A DNA stretch of 64,000 nucleotides from Acidaminobacter sp. JC074. GTDB lineage: Bacteria; Bacillota; Clostridia; Peptostreptococcales; Acidaminobacteraceae. Below are positions 9,230 through 17,587 of this stretch, piece after piece; position 1 is the first letter of the stretch; each line of letters begins with the position of its first letter. The DNA is taken from NCBI RefSeq assembly GCF_022496765.1, contig NZ_VANV01000004.1, positions 186,001-250,000 of the forward strand, given 5' to 3'. The notes beneath the pieces were generated by a model. The model did no database searches. It worked only from the letters and a program-made list of their open reading frames with translations, and had not been told where the DNA came from. The position numbers were made by a program, and so were the translations under genes.

Positions 9230-9266
9230 TAGTCAAAAAAATAAGAGTGCGATTTAATCACACTCT
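9230..9266 (-). terminator. Terminator of the aldo/keto reductase gene
   Basis: On the minus strand AGAGTGTGATT pairs with AATCGCACTCT (one mismatch) and is followed by TTATTTTTTT. The stem covers 9244-9266. Confidence 0.85.
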
Positions 9267-9288
9267 GTTATAAGTTTAAGAGTAATAT

Positions 9289-10299
9289 TTATTCACCAAA
9301 TACTTCTTTAACTTGCTTCATTTTTTCTATGATAGGTAGATGATATGGACACTTGCTCATACATTCACCACACTCAATGCATGCACCTGCTTTAACAGCT
9401 TGTTTAGCATAATACTTGGTTGCATATTCTGTCATTTTGTATCTTGTTAAATAGCCTTCTGCTATAAACATTGATGGAATATTAATGCCTTGCGTACACG
9501 GCAAACAGTAACCACATCTTCTACAGAAGTTACCATGAAGCTCTTCAACGATTTTATCAGCTTCAGTTTTTTCTTTTTCAGTAAAGACATAGTTGCCGTT
9601 GGCTACCTGAGCATTTTGATAGACTTCATCTACTTTTTCCATACCTGGAATAACTGCTGAAACATTTTTATTTTGTAAGATGTACTTGATACTTAAGGTA
9701 CCATTTGTTATAGCACCACCAGCAATTGGCTTCATGCAAATGATACCAATGCCTCTTTTGCCTGCTTTTTCAAATAGTTCTTCAGCTTGTCTTTCTACAA
9801 GATTGTATGGAAACTGGATTGTTTCAAAAGGCATGTCGTCTACAAGAGCCATCATTAAATCTACACTGTGAGCTGTGATACCGATATGACCAATTTTACC
9901 AGCTTCTTTAGCTTCAACAAGAGCTCGATAAGCACCATTTGGTCCCATAACGTGGTTGTAGTCGTCCATATCTTTTACAAGATGTAATTGATAAAGTTCA
10001 ATGTAATCGGTTTGTAAATTCTTTAAAGAAGTTTCAACTTCTTCTTTCATAGCCTCATAATCTTTGGCCATTGATTTGGTTGCTAAGATGAACTTGTCTC
10101 TTTTACCTTTTAAGGCATTCCCTAAAAAACCTTCTGAAACGGTATAACCTCTTGCAGTGTCAATGAAGTTAATACCGACACGTTCCATTTCAGCTACAAT
10201 TTTGATAACTTGGTCTTGGTCAACTCTTTGAATTGGAATACCACCAAAACCAACACTTGTTACTTCTAAACCTGTTTTCCCTAACTGTCTTTTTTCCAT
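9289..10299 (-). CDS. Aldo/keto reductase with C-terminal twin 4Fe-4S ferredoxin domain
   Basis: 336-aa cytoplasmic oxidoreductase. The N-terminal TIM barrel keeps the AKR tetrad (Asp47, Tyr52 in DTARGY, Lys75 in ATKS, His106 in YQLHLVKD). The C-terminus holds two cysteine clusters, CRRCGYCLPC (259-268) and CIECGECMSKC (307-317), expected to bind two 4Fe-4S clusters. This AKR-ferredoxin type is common in anaerobes and may couple NAD(P)H to ferredoxin, but its physiological substrate is not known. The start at 10299 has GGAGGG four bases upstream; the longer in-frame start at 10326 has no comparable site. Confidence 0.9.
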   Translation of the reverse strand: MEKRQLGKTGLEVTSVGFGGIPIQRVDQDQVIKIVAEMERVGINFIDTARGYTVSEGFLGNALKGKRDKFILATKSMAKDYEAMKEEVETSLKNLQTDYIELYQLHLVKDMDDYNHVMGPNGAYRALVEAKEAGKIGHIGITAHSVDLMMALVDDMPFETIQFPYNLVERQAEELFEKAGKRGIGIICMKPIAGGAITNGTLSIKYILQNKNVSAVIPGMEKVDEVYQNAQVANGNYVFTEKEKTEADKIVEELHGNFCRRCGYCLPCTQGINIPSMFIAEGYLTRYKMTEYATKYYAKQAVKAGACIECGECMSKCPYHLPIIEKMKQVKEVFGE

Positions 10300-10339
10300 A
10301 ACGCCCTCCAAAAGTAAGTATAGCACTTTAGACTTATTC

Positions 10340-11047
10340 TTAGAAGACCTGGCTTAAATCAATTTTGAAATCTGGATATAGAAAAGACTCAAGTATTTCA
10401 GGTTTCTTAAAGGAGTTTGTTTTAAGTATTTTAGAATCTTCAAAGTAGTAAATGAAGATTAAGTTTTGATCAGGATCAACTACCCAGTATTCTTTAATAC
10501 CAGTAAAAGTATATAAGTCTAGTTTTTTAAGCATATCTTTAGACCTAGTAGAAGGTGAAAGAATCTCAATGACCAGTTCTGGTATACCCATGTACTTACC
10601 GTCTACTCTATTTTCTTTATCACATATGACCATAATGTCTGGTTGTACGACGCTGGTGTTTTGGTCATTTTCATCTCTTTTAAGACGAATATCTAATGGT
10701 GCATTGTATATACCACACTTGTGATCTTTTAGGAACTCAAGAAACTTAGCTGATAGCTTAATGGAAATATCTTGGTGTTCAAAGCTTGGTGAAGCAAGCA
10801 TAAAGACTTCCCCATCAATGAGTTCATACCTAAAGTCGCTTTCTTCGGTAAAAAGAATAAATTCTTCATAAGACATTTTTTTGTTGGCGACATAAAGAGC
10901 TTCTTCCTCTCTGATATAATCGTCTGACAGTTTAGCTATTTGAGCAACAGACCTACCATTCTTTGTGATGATAACTTCATGGCCGTCTAGTGCGTATTGC
11001 AGGTACTTACCAAATGAGTTTTTGACATCTGTGGCTGTAATTTTCAT
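10340..11047 (-). CDS. Phd/YefM antitoxin domain fused to Uma2-type PD-(D/E)XK nuclease
   Basis: 235-aa two-domain protein. Residues 1-45 form a Phd/YefM DNA-binding antitoxin domain (ATDVKNSFGKYLQYALDG, then VIITKNGRSVAQIAKL). Residues about 50-235 form a Uma2 (DUF820) domain with PD-(D/E)XK-like residues: Pro136-Asp137 in QPDIMVIC, Glu157 and Glu161 in PELVIEILSPS, and a following Lys170. Normally the antitoxin domain is a separate gene and neutralises a toxin. Here it is joined in frame to the nuclease-like domain. RBS AAGGAGG. It may repress its own promoter through the N-terminal domain. The function of Uma2 proteins is not established. Confidence 0.85.
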   Translation of the reverse strand: MKITATDVKNSFGKYLQYALDGHEVIITKNGRSVAQIAKLSDDYIREEEALYVANKKMSYEEFILFTEESDFRYELIDGEVFMLASPSFEHQDISIKLSAKFLEFLKDHKCGIYNAPLDIRLKRDENDQNTSVVQPDIMVICDKENRVDGKYMGIPELVIEILSPSTRSKDMLKKLDLYTFTGIKEYWVVDPDQNLIFIYYFEDSKILKTNSFKKPEILESFLYPDFKIDLSQVF

Positions 11048-11060
11048 TTATCCACCTCCT

Positions 11061-11107
11061 TAGCTAAAGTGTAAAACAAAATGGCTATTTAGTCAAATTA
11101 GCTAAAA
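11061..11107 (-). promoter_or_regulatory. Promoter of the Phd-Uma2 gene flanked by TAGCTAAA repeats
   Basis: On the minus strand: -35 TTGACT (11096-11091), 17-bp spacer, -10 TACACT (11073-11068). Plus-strand TAGCTAAA copies lie just downstream of the -10 (11061-11068) and just upstream of the -35 (11099-11106). A third copy at 11130 repeats GCTAAAATTATT. The flanking repeats are plausible operators for the Phd domain encoded downstream. Confidence 0.6.
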
Positions 11108-11200
11108 TTATTCAGATAAATGTTTACCATAGCTAAAATTATTTTATGAAGAAAGGTTGGACAAATTAGTGAAACAGAATTTAGGAAAATTGTATGCCAT

Positions 11201-11237
11201 AAGAAAAGCTCCAAGAGACTGAGTCTCCTGAAGCTTT
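11201..11237 (-). terminator. Terminator of the YheO/DauR-like regulator gene
   Basis: On the minus strand a hairpin with inner stem GAGACT-C-AGTCTC and outer pairs AAAGCT/AGCTTT is followed by TTTTCTT. It overlaps the stop codon region of the gene. Confidence 0.75.
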
Positions 11238-11883
11238 ATTTTCTAACTTCATCTAGGTAGCTGTAAAGTGTGTACTTTGAGATGCCAAACAAGTCACAAA
11301 CCTTGTTGCCTGATTTAGTGATTAAGAAGACACCTTTTTTATCTAAATAAGAAATAGCCTTTACCTTGTCTTCCTTATTCATTAGAGGTACTGGTTTACC
11401 TACATATTCCACACATTCTTTAAGTGATGTATCAAGAAGTTCGTTGACATCGTTTACAAAAACTTCGTTTTCAACTTTAGGCGATGCAGCTTGCGAGAAA
11501 TTATTGAGTGTATTTGCAGCATGTATAAAATCAGTCATATCAAAGTTAATACATAAAGAACCGATGATATTGCCTTCATCATCTTGGATCATAGCAGAAG
11601 AAGATCGAAGTGTCTTACCGTCTTTTGTCATGGTTGTGTAGTTATGAATACCACCATTGACTTGTAATTCTTTAGAATCTTCATTCAGTTTTTCAAGACC
11701 CATATTGGTGATGGAAGAACCGACTTTTCTGCCTGTTACATGGCCGTTTTCTACAAGCTTTATACTGTTTTCATAACCATCTGAAAAATCATGCATGACT
11801 ACTTCACAACTGCTTCCAAATTGAGCAGCGATTGCTTTCACTATATTCTCAAATGTTTTAATTTCATCTTTAATTGACTTCAT
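11236..11883 (-). CDS. YheO/DauR-like PAS and helix-turn-helix regulator
   Basis: 215-aa cytoplasmic regulator. The N-terminal PAS-like YheO domain (about 1-125) contains EVVMHDFSDGYENSIKLVENGH and GSLCINFDMTDF; the C-terminal HTH (about 150-215) ends GISKYTLYSYLDEVRK. DauR, the D-arginine catabolism repressor, belongs to this family. It is divergent from the ornithine cyclodeaminase-headed operon across a 212-bp AT-rich gap and is the obvious candidate regulator of that operon, sensing an amino acid or related ligand. Confidence 0.85.
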   Translation of the reverse strand: MKSIKDEIKTFENIVKAIAAQFGSSCEVVMHDFSDGYENSIKLVENGHVTGRKVGSSITNMGLEKLNEDSKELQVNGGIHNYTTMTKDGKTLRSSSAMIQDDEGNIIGSLCINFDMTDFIHAANTLNNFSQAASPKVENEVFVNDVNELLDTSLKECVEYVGKPVPLMNKEDKVKAISYLDKKGVFLITKSGNKVCDLFGISKYTLYSYLDEVRK

Positions 11884-12009
11884 ATTCCTAATACTCCTTT
11901 GTGTGAACGGTAATCACATTTATCATAACATATTTAATTAGCTCTTGTGAAGAAACTAAAAAAAAGTTATTGGTAATAAAAAATAATTTGATAAATTGTC
12001 AGAATATTA

Positions 12010-12039
12010 TTGACAAATTATAAACAATAAAATTATAAT
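12010..12039 (+). promoter_or_regulatory. Promoter of the peptide-utilisation operon
   Basis: -35 TTGACA (12010-12015), 18-bp spacer, -10 TATAAT (12034-12039): close to consensus sigma-A. An imperfect dyad made from ATAATTTGATAAATTGTCA (from about 11983) and ATTATTGACAAATTAT surrounds the -35 and is a candidate operator for the divergent YheO/DauR-like regulator. The rest of 11884-12095 is AT-rich with no other recognisable feature. Confidence 0.7.
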
Positions 12040-12095
12040 GAACAAAACATAAAAATTTTTTAGTGCGCATGATAAAATTTTAGGTAGGAGGATAA

Positions 12096-13061
12096 ATGTT
12101 AATCATAAATGAGAAACAAGTCAGTGATATTCTTCATGAAGATAATACTAGAAAGCTGATGGAGGAAACGCTTGAACTGGTATCTCTAGGGGAAATAAAG
12201 CAGACACTTAGGACAGCTCTTCATTTGAATGCTAACAATGTTTTTGGTTTGATGCCTTGCCATATAGGGGCTAAAAATATTTTTGGAGCTAAATTAATTT
12301 CAGTTTTTCCGGAAAACGGAAAGAAGGGATTAAAGTCGCATCAAGGATCCATTGTATTATTTGATGGATCTACAGGCGAGATGCTTTCAATAGTAGATGC
12401 AGATGCTATTACAGCAGTAAGAACTGCAGCAGTATCTGCTGTTGCAACGGATCTTTTGGCAAGAAAAGATTCATCGATACTGTCTATATTAGGGGCTGGT
12501 TTGCAAGGTAGGCAACATGCAAAGGCCATTTGCAAGATTAGAAACATTAAAAGAATTCAGATATGGGATAGCCATTATGAGTTTGCAAAGAAAGTTGCTA
12601 GAGACTTATCAATGAGTTTAAATATTGAAACTGTAGCCTTTGAATACGCCAAAGAGGCAGTGTTCAAAGCGGATATCGTTTGTACTGTAACTGTTCTTAG
12701 AGAACCAATTATAAAAAGAGCCTGGTTATCAGATGGTGTTCATATCAATGCAGTAGGTGCTTGTACACCAGATGCTAGAGAGATTGATGCTTTAACCATT
12801 AAAGAAGCTAAGGTCTTTGCAGATTCTAGAGAATCTGCCCTTAATGAATCCGGTGATATTATCATGCCGATCAAAGAGGACTTGATAGATAAGAATCATA
12901 TTCTTGCTGAAATTGGTGAAGTTATAGGAGGCAAACATCCAGGAAGAAGTTCATCTGAAGAAATTACCTTGTTTGAATCTTTAGGTTTAGCATCTGAGGA
13001 TATCGTTGCAGCTAATTATGTATATGAAACAGTGAAGGGGGATAAAAGTGAAGTTATTTGA
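12096..13061 (+). CDS. Ornithine cyclodeaminase / mu-crystallin family protein
   Basis: 321-aa NAD(P)-binding enzyme of the OCD/mu-crystallin family. The Rossmann signature GAGLQG is at 133-138 and the conserved stretch ITAVRTAA at 105-112. Family members convert ornithine to proline and ammonia, act as alanine dehydrogenases, or reduce cyclic ketimines; sequence alone does not separate these. RBS AGGAGG. First gene of the operon; its end overlaps the next gene by 14 bp. Neighbouring peptidases and a peptide transporter suggest it works on an amino acid released from an imported peptide. Confidence 0.88.
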   Translation: MLIINEKQVSDILHEDNTRKLMEETLELVSLGEIKQTLRTALHLNANNVFGLMPCHIGAKNIFGAKLISVFPENGKKGLKSHQGSIVLFDGSTGEMLSIVDADAITAVRTAAVSAVATDLLARKDSSILSILGAGLQGRQHAKAICKIRNIKRIQIWDSHYEFAKKVARDLSMSLNIETVAFEYAKEAVFKADIVCTVTVLREPIIKRAWLSDGVHINAVGACTPDAREIDALTIKEAKVFADSRESALNESGDIIMPIKEDLIDKNHILAEIGEVIGGKHPGRSSSEEITLFESLGLASEDIVAANYVYETVKGDKSEVI

Positions 13062-14193
13062 TTTTAAACTAACAGAAGAAGAAGAGGTATTTGCAAAGCG
13101 TATTCATGACGATTCTATAGTCATTGACATGCTCTTTCAAGGTCCAATGTCACCTTATGCAGTACCTAAGCACATAGAAGAACAAATAGTAAAAGAAGCT
13201 GAAGAAAAGTTTGGTGATGACATGGGCCTTGTTTCATATTCCGGTAGCAGACTGATCGACTTAGCAATAAAGGGTGATTTACCAGAGTTTAAACAGGAAT
13301 GGTACGACTCTGGTTTAACAGCAGGTAATAGACAACTTGGCCTTGGGGATATGAGTCAAATAATTGGTTCTATAGGATCTATTGAAAGACAATTTGACCA
13401 CTTCGATTGGCTTGTAAAAGCGACTAAGGCTGAGCATATTGAAGAGGCAAAGAAAAAGGGTTTAAAAGCAGGCATTGTTTCTTGTCAGGAAACCCTTGGT
13501 CTAGGCAAAGACTTAAAGTTATTGGATGCACTATATAACTATGGCTTAAGGGTTGTTCAACTAACTTATAATAATCAAAATTATGTGGCTTCTGGCTGTG
13601 GTGAACCTGACGGATCAGGTGTATCGGTATACGGTCAGAAGTTTATAGAAAGACTCAATGAGCTAGGTATTGTTGTAGATACAGGGCACTGTAACAAGCA
13701 AACAACTTTAGATGCCTGTAAATATTCAAAAACACCAGTGATTGCTTCACATACTGGTGTGGAAAATGTCTATCATCATATGAGATGTAAGAGTGATGAA
13801 GAAATTAAAGCCATAGCAGAAACTGGTGGTGTGATTGGTATCTTTAACATGCCTTGGTTTATTCATGAGGATCCGAAGAATTCGACATTAGAACATTTCT
13901 TGGATCATGTGGACTATGTGGTGAATCTCGTTGGTGAAGATCATGTTGGTATAGGGACTGACTGGCCAATGACTGATATCTTACCAACATTAAAAATCTT
14001 CAAAGAAAAAATTGCTCATACCATGGGCTTTAAAAAGGGTGATGGTCCTTCAACGGAAGTCATTGAAGGATTAGAGACCTATGGTTCTTTTATAAACATA
14101 ACAAGAGGTCTTGTTTCAAGAGGCTATAGTGAGGAGGCGATAAAGAAAATCATTGGTGGTAACTGGATGAGAGTTTTTAAAGAAGTTTGGTAA
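13048..14193 (+). CDS. Membrane-dipeptidase-like protein (peptidase family M19)
   Basis: 381-aa amidohydrolase-superfamily dipeptidase. M19-type metal and active-site regions are recognisable: CQETLG (bridging Glu), VVDTGHC, IASHTG and GIGTDWP. The N-terminal position where M19 enzymes usually carry HxD reads VIDM (25-28), so one metal ligand may be missing or replaced. The start is a GTG preceded by AAGGGGG and overlaps the OCD gene by 14 bp. Likely hydrolyses a dipeptide brought in by the transporter encoded next. M19 enzymes often accept D-residues or blocked dipeptides. Confidence 0.85.
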   Translation: MKLFDFKLTEEEEVFAKRIHDDSIVIDMLFQGPMSPYAVPKHIEEQIVKEAEEKFGDDMGLVSYSGSRLIDLAIKGDLPEFKQEWYDSGLTAGNRQLGLGDMSQIIGSIGSIERQFDHFDWLVKATKAEHIEEAKKKGLKAGIVSCQETLGLGKDLKLLDALYNYGLRVVQLTYNNQNYVASGCGEPDGSGVSVYGQKFIERLNELGIVVDTGHCNKQTTLDACKYSKTPVIASHTGVENVYHHMRCKSDEEIKAIAETGGVIGIFNMPWFIHEDPKNSTLEHFLDHVDYVVNLVGEDHVGIGTDWPMTDILPTLKIFKEKIAHTMGFKKGDGPSTEVIEGLETYGSFINITRGLVSRGYSEEAIKKIIGGNWMRVFKEVW

Positions 14194-14210
14194 TTAATAC
14201 GGGGGGAAAA

Positions 14211-15722
14211 ATGAAAAAAATACTAGCATTAATGATGATTATGAGTTTAATCTTAGTTTCGTGCGGTGGTGGAGAAAATACGAGTACGACTAGCCAAAAT
14301 GCTGAAGACAAAGTTGAGGTCGCACAAGATTTAAGGGTAACACTAAATGGTATTACAAACACAATGGACGTTAATATAGCAAACTATACAAATACATCTA
14401 CAATTATGTATCAGGTTTTAAGTAATCTAATTTATTTTGACGAAACTTTTTCAATGAAACCAGAAGTTTTGACTTCTTGGGATCAACTAGATGAAAATAC
14501 ATATGAGCTCGTTATAAATCCTGATTATATGTTTCATAATGGTGAGCCTGTAACGGTAGAAGATGTTCAATATTCCATTTTGAGACTAGCCGATATTCCA
14601 CAGACAGCTTCTTCTGTAGAGAATATTAAAGATATCACAATTGTAGATGATAAAACTTTAAAAATGGTAACGATAAATCCAGAAAATAACACTATGAGAG
14701 GCATGGCTAATATCGTTGTTGTGCCTAAGAAATTGGTGGAAGAACAAGGAGACAAGTATTGGGAACATCCTGTCGGCTCAGGCCCATTTGAATTCGTATC
14801 TTTTGTTCCAGGTCAGGAAGTAGTCATTAAAAAGTGGGATGACTATCCATTTGAGAAGGCAAAACTAGATTCAATTACTTTTAAAAATATAGAAGATGCA
14901 ACTAGTTTGTATATTGCTCTTGAAACAGGTGAGACGGATTTTATCAACAAGGTTCAGTACTTGGATCAGCCAAGAGCTGAAGAGCATGAAGATATTAAGA
15001 TTCAGAAGGTAGAAACCGTAAATACTGGCTTTATAGCCATGAATGCATCTAAGGCACCATTTGATAATGAACTTATTAGAAGAGCTGTAGCATTTGCTAC
15101 TGATAAAGAGTCAATGGCCCTCTTATCTGGCGACGCTGTAGTGATAGATTCTATGGTTCCTCATTTTGTAGAAGGTTATCATTCTGCAGATACAGTACCT
15201 GTTTATGATGTAGAAAAGGCAAAAGCACTTCTTAAGGAAGCCGGTTATGAGAATCTCTCAATCACTTGTTCAGCCTATTCTTCAGATACAGCAAGAATTG
15301 AGTTGTTACAGGCTGATTTGAAGAAGGTTGGCATTGAGATGAATATCGAAATCCTAGAATTTGGCGTCTTTCTTGATAAAGTCATTAACCAAGACTATGA
15401 ACTTTTATTCGGCTCATGGGGTAATACAAATGGTGATGTAGCTTCTATGCTTGACTGCTATACAGAATCTTCGTGGGGAGAAAGTAATATTGCCTTTTAC
15501 TTAGACCCTGAAATGGATCGTTTACACAAGCTTGCTGTTGAAACGCTGGATCATGATGAAAAGATTGAGGCTCTGAAAGATATACAAGAACTTGCAGGTC
15601 AGGCATGTTCTATGGTACCTACAACATCTGGTTTGACTTGTTATGGCATGAAGAAAAATCTACATGGTGTTGGATTTATACCTTCAGGTATACTTGATTT
15701 TTCTAAAGCTTATTTAGAGTAG
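14211..15722 (+). CDS. Peptide ABC transporter substrate-binding lipoprotein (SBP family 5, DppA/OppA type)
   Basis: 503-aa lipoprotein with the lipobox LVSC (Cys18) after a lysine-rich start. The ATG at 14211 is preferred because GGGGGGAAAA precedes it; an upstream in-frame start at 14187 would bury the signal peptide. The body matches family-5 binding proteins, with a MDVNIANY-type N-terminus, the EVLTSWDQL and YELVINPDYMFHNGEPVT region, and GSGPFEF. It captures peptides outside the membrane and hands them to the permeases encoded immediately downstream. Confidence 0.92.
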   Translation: MKKILALMMIMSLILVSCGGGENTSTTSQNAEDKVEVAQDLRVTLNGITNTMDVNIANYTNTSTIMYQVLSNLIYFDETFSMKPEVLTSWDQLDENTYELVINPDYMFHNGEPVTVEDVQYSILRLADIPQTASSVENIKDITIVDDKTLKMVTINPENNTMRGMANIVVVPKKLVEEQGDKYWEHPVGSGPFEFVSFVPGQEVVIKKWDDYPFEKAKLDSITFKNIEDATSLYIALETGETDFINKVQYLDQPRAEEHEDIKIQKVETVNTGFIAMNASKAPFDNELIRRAVAFATDKESMALLSGDAVVIDSMVPHFVEGYHSADTVPVYDVEKAKALLKEAGYENLSITCSAYSSDTARIELLQADLKKVGIEMNIEILEFGVFLDKVINQDYELLFGSWGNTNGDVASMLDCYTESSWGESNIAFYLDPEMDRLHKLAVETLDHDEKIEALKDIQELAGQACSMVPTTSGLTCYGMKKNLHGVGFIPSGILDFSKAYLE

Positions 15723-15735
15723 ACTAGGAGGATTC

Positions 15736-16692
15736 ATGAGTAGATATATAGTCGGAAGACTATTTCAAATGATACCGGTAATTTTAGGTGTTACATTTGT
15801 TGTATTTGTTATTTTATCATTGTCGCCGGGAGATCCGGCGCAAATGATACTTGGTCAACAAGCTGAAAAAGAAGAAATTGAATTGATGAGAGAACAGTTG
15901 GGACTAAACGACCCGATTGTTATTAGATATGTTAAGTACGTAGGTAGAGTATTACAAGGCGATCTAGGCACTTCATACTCTACCAAGGAGCAAGTATCTG
16001 ATATGATCTTGCAAAGATTACCTGTAACTCTCTTGTTATCGTTTACATCACTCTTTGTTACCCTGCTGTGTGCAATTCCACTTGGTATTCTCTTAGCAGT
16101 TAAACAAAATACCATGTTTGATGATGTTATGAGGATTCTTTCACTGGTTATTGCAGCTATGCCATCCTTCTGGCTAGGGCTCATGCTAATAATCTTGTTC
16201 TCTGTTAAGTTGGGATGGTTACCAGCTAATGGTATGGAGACACCACTCGCTATCATTATGCCTGTTATATGTATGTCGGCTGCTGGTATTGCAGTAAATT
16301 CAAGATTAACAAGAGCATCTATGTTAGACGTTATTAGGCAAGATTACATTCGCACAGCCAGAGCAAAAGGGGTATCAGAGAAGACCATCCTAAGAAAGCA
16401 TGCTCTAAAGAATGCACTTTTACCTATGGTGACAAGTATCGGTATGGCTATTGCTGGCTCTTTCGGTGGATCGGTTTTAATTGAAACCGTATTCGGCATT
16501 AATGGTCTGGGCAAGTTGATTGTCAATCAAATAAGACAAAAGGATGTTCCTACCATAATGGCAAGTGTTCTCATTACAGCAATAATCATTGCAGTGATGA
16601 ACTTATTAACAGATTTAACTTATGGTGTAATTGATCCTAGAATTAAATCACAGTTTGTTAAGAAAAGAAAAGCTGTAAAGGTAGGTGCCTGA
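15736..16692 (+). CDS. Peptide ABC transporter permease (DppB/OppB type)
   Basis: 318-aa inner-membrane permease with the typical N-terminus YIVGRLFQMIPVILGVTF, the PGDP motif and six transmembrane helices. The cytoplasmic EAA-like loop is RTARAKGVSEKTILRKHALK, which docks with the ATPases. RBS AGGAGG. The stop TGA overlaps the start ATG of the second permease (TGATG), so the two are translationally coupled. Confidence 0.95.
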   Translation: MSRYIVGRLFQMIPVILGVTFVVFVILSLSPGDPAQMILGQQAEKEEIELMREQLGLNDPIVIRYVKYVGRVLQGDLGTSYSTKEQVSDMILQRLPVTLLLSFTSLFVTLLCAIPLGILLAVKQNTMFDDVMRILSLVIAAMPSFWLGLMLIILFSVKLGWLPANGMETPLAIIMPVICMSAAGIAVNSRLTRASMLDVIRQDYIRTARAKGVSEKTILRKHALKNALLPMVTSIGMAIAGSFGGSVLIETVFGINGLGKLIVNQIRQKDVPTIMASVLITAIIIAVMNLLTDLTYGVIDPRIKSQFVKKRKAVKVGA

Positions 16693-17579
16693 TGGAAATA
16701 GCTGCAAAAAATCAAGAAAAAAGAATTAAGAAAAAAAGCTTGTGGGCAGATGCATGGCATCGAATGAAGAGAAACAAATCTTCTGTAATCGCTATGGTTT
16801 TGTTAGGCATGATATTTTTAACAGCCATACTTGCGCCTGTTCTTATCGATTACGATACGGATGTAGTAGAACCAGATATGAGAACCAGACTTCAGTTTCC
16901 TGCAGAAGGTCATGCTTTAGGCACTGATGAGCTTGGAAGAGACATATTTTCAAGAATTTTATACGGTTCGAGATTTTCATTATCTGCTGGTATATTAACG
17001 GTTGTATTTTCATCATTTATTGGAATTACAATTGGCGCAGTTGCTGGCTACTACGGTGGCTTGTTCGATACAATACTTATGCGAATGATGGATATATTAC
17101 TGGCTATACCAGGCATGCTGTTAATGATTACGATTGTTACTGCACTAGAACCTAACTTTATGAACCTAATAATTGCTATGAGTATATCTAGCATACCATC
17201 TTCATCTAGAATGATAAGGGTTCAGGTCATGAAAGTTAAAAATCAAGAGTTTATTGAGGCTGTTAAAGTATTAGGAGCGTCTGACCTACGAATAATTTTG
17301 GTCCATATTCTTCCAAATGCAATCAGTCCTTTGATCTCTTCATATGCTATGGCTGTAGCGGGTGGTATTATGGGCATTTCAGCCATGAGTTTTCTTGGTC
17401 TTGGTGTTCAACCACCAAATCCAGAATGGGGAGCCATGCTTTCATCAGGAAAAGCCTTCATCAGGGATGTATGGCATGTAACAGCCTTCCCAGGTATTGC
17501 AATCGTTATTGTTGTTGTGCTTCTAACTCTTCTTGGTGATGGCCTAAGAGATGCACTCGATCCAAAAATGAAACGTTAG
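16692..17579 (+). CDS. Peptide ABC transporter permease (DppC/OppC type)
   Basis: 295-aa permease with an N-terminal cytoplasmic tail, one helix at about 30-52, then the family stretch LGTDELGRDIFSRILYGSR and five further helices. The EAA loop reads EAVKVLGASDLRIILVHILP. Its start overlaps the stop of the DppB-like gene by one base. Forms the heterodimeric channel with that protein. Confidence 0.95.
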   Translation: MEIAAKNQEKRIKKKSLWADAWHRMKRNKSSVIAMVLLGMIFLTAILAPVLIDYDTDVVEPDMRTRLQFPAEGHALGTDELGRDIFSRILYGSRFSLSAGILTVVFSSFIGITIGAVAGYYGGLFDTILMRMMDILLAIPGMLLMITIVTALEPNFMNLIIAMSISSIPSSSRMIRVQVMKVKNQEFIEAVKVLGASDLRIILVHILPNAISPLISSYAMAVAGGIMGISAMSFLGLGVQPPNPEWGAMLSSGKAFIRDVWHVTAFPGIAIVIVVVLLTLLGDGLRDALDPKMKR

Positions 17580-17587
17580 GGGGCAAT

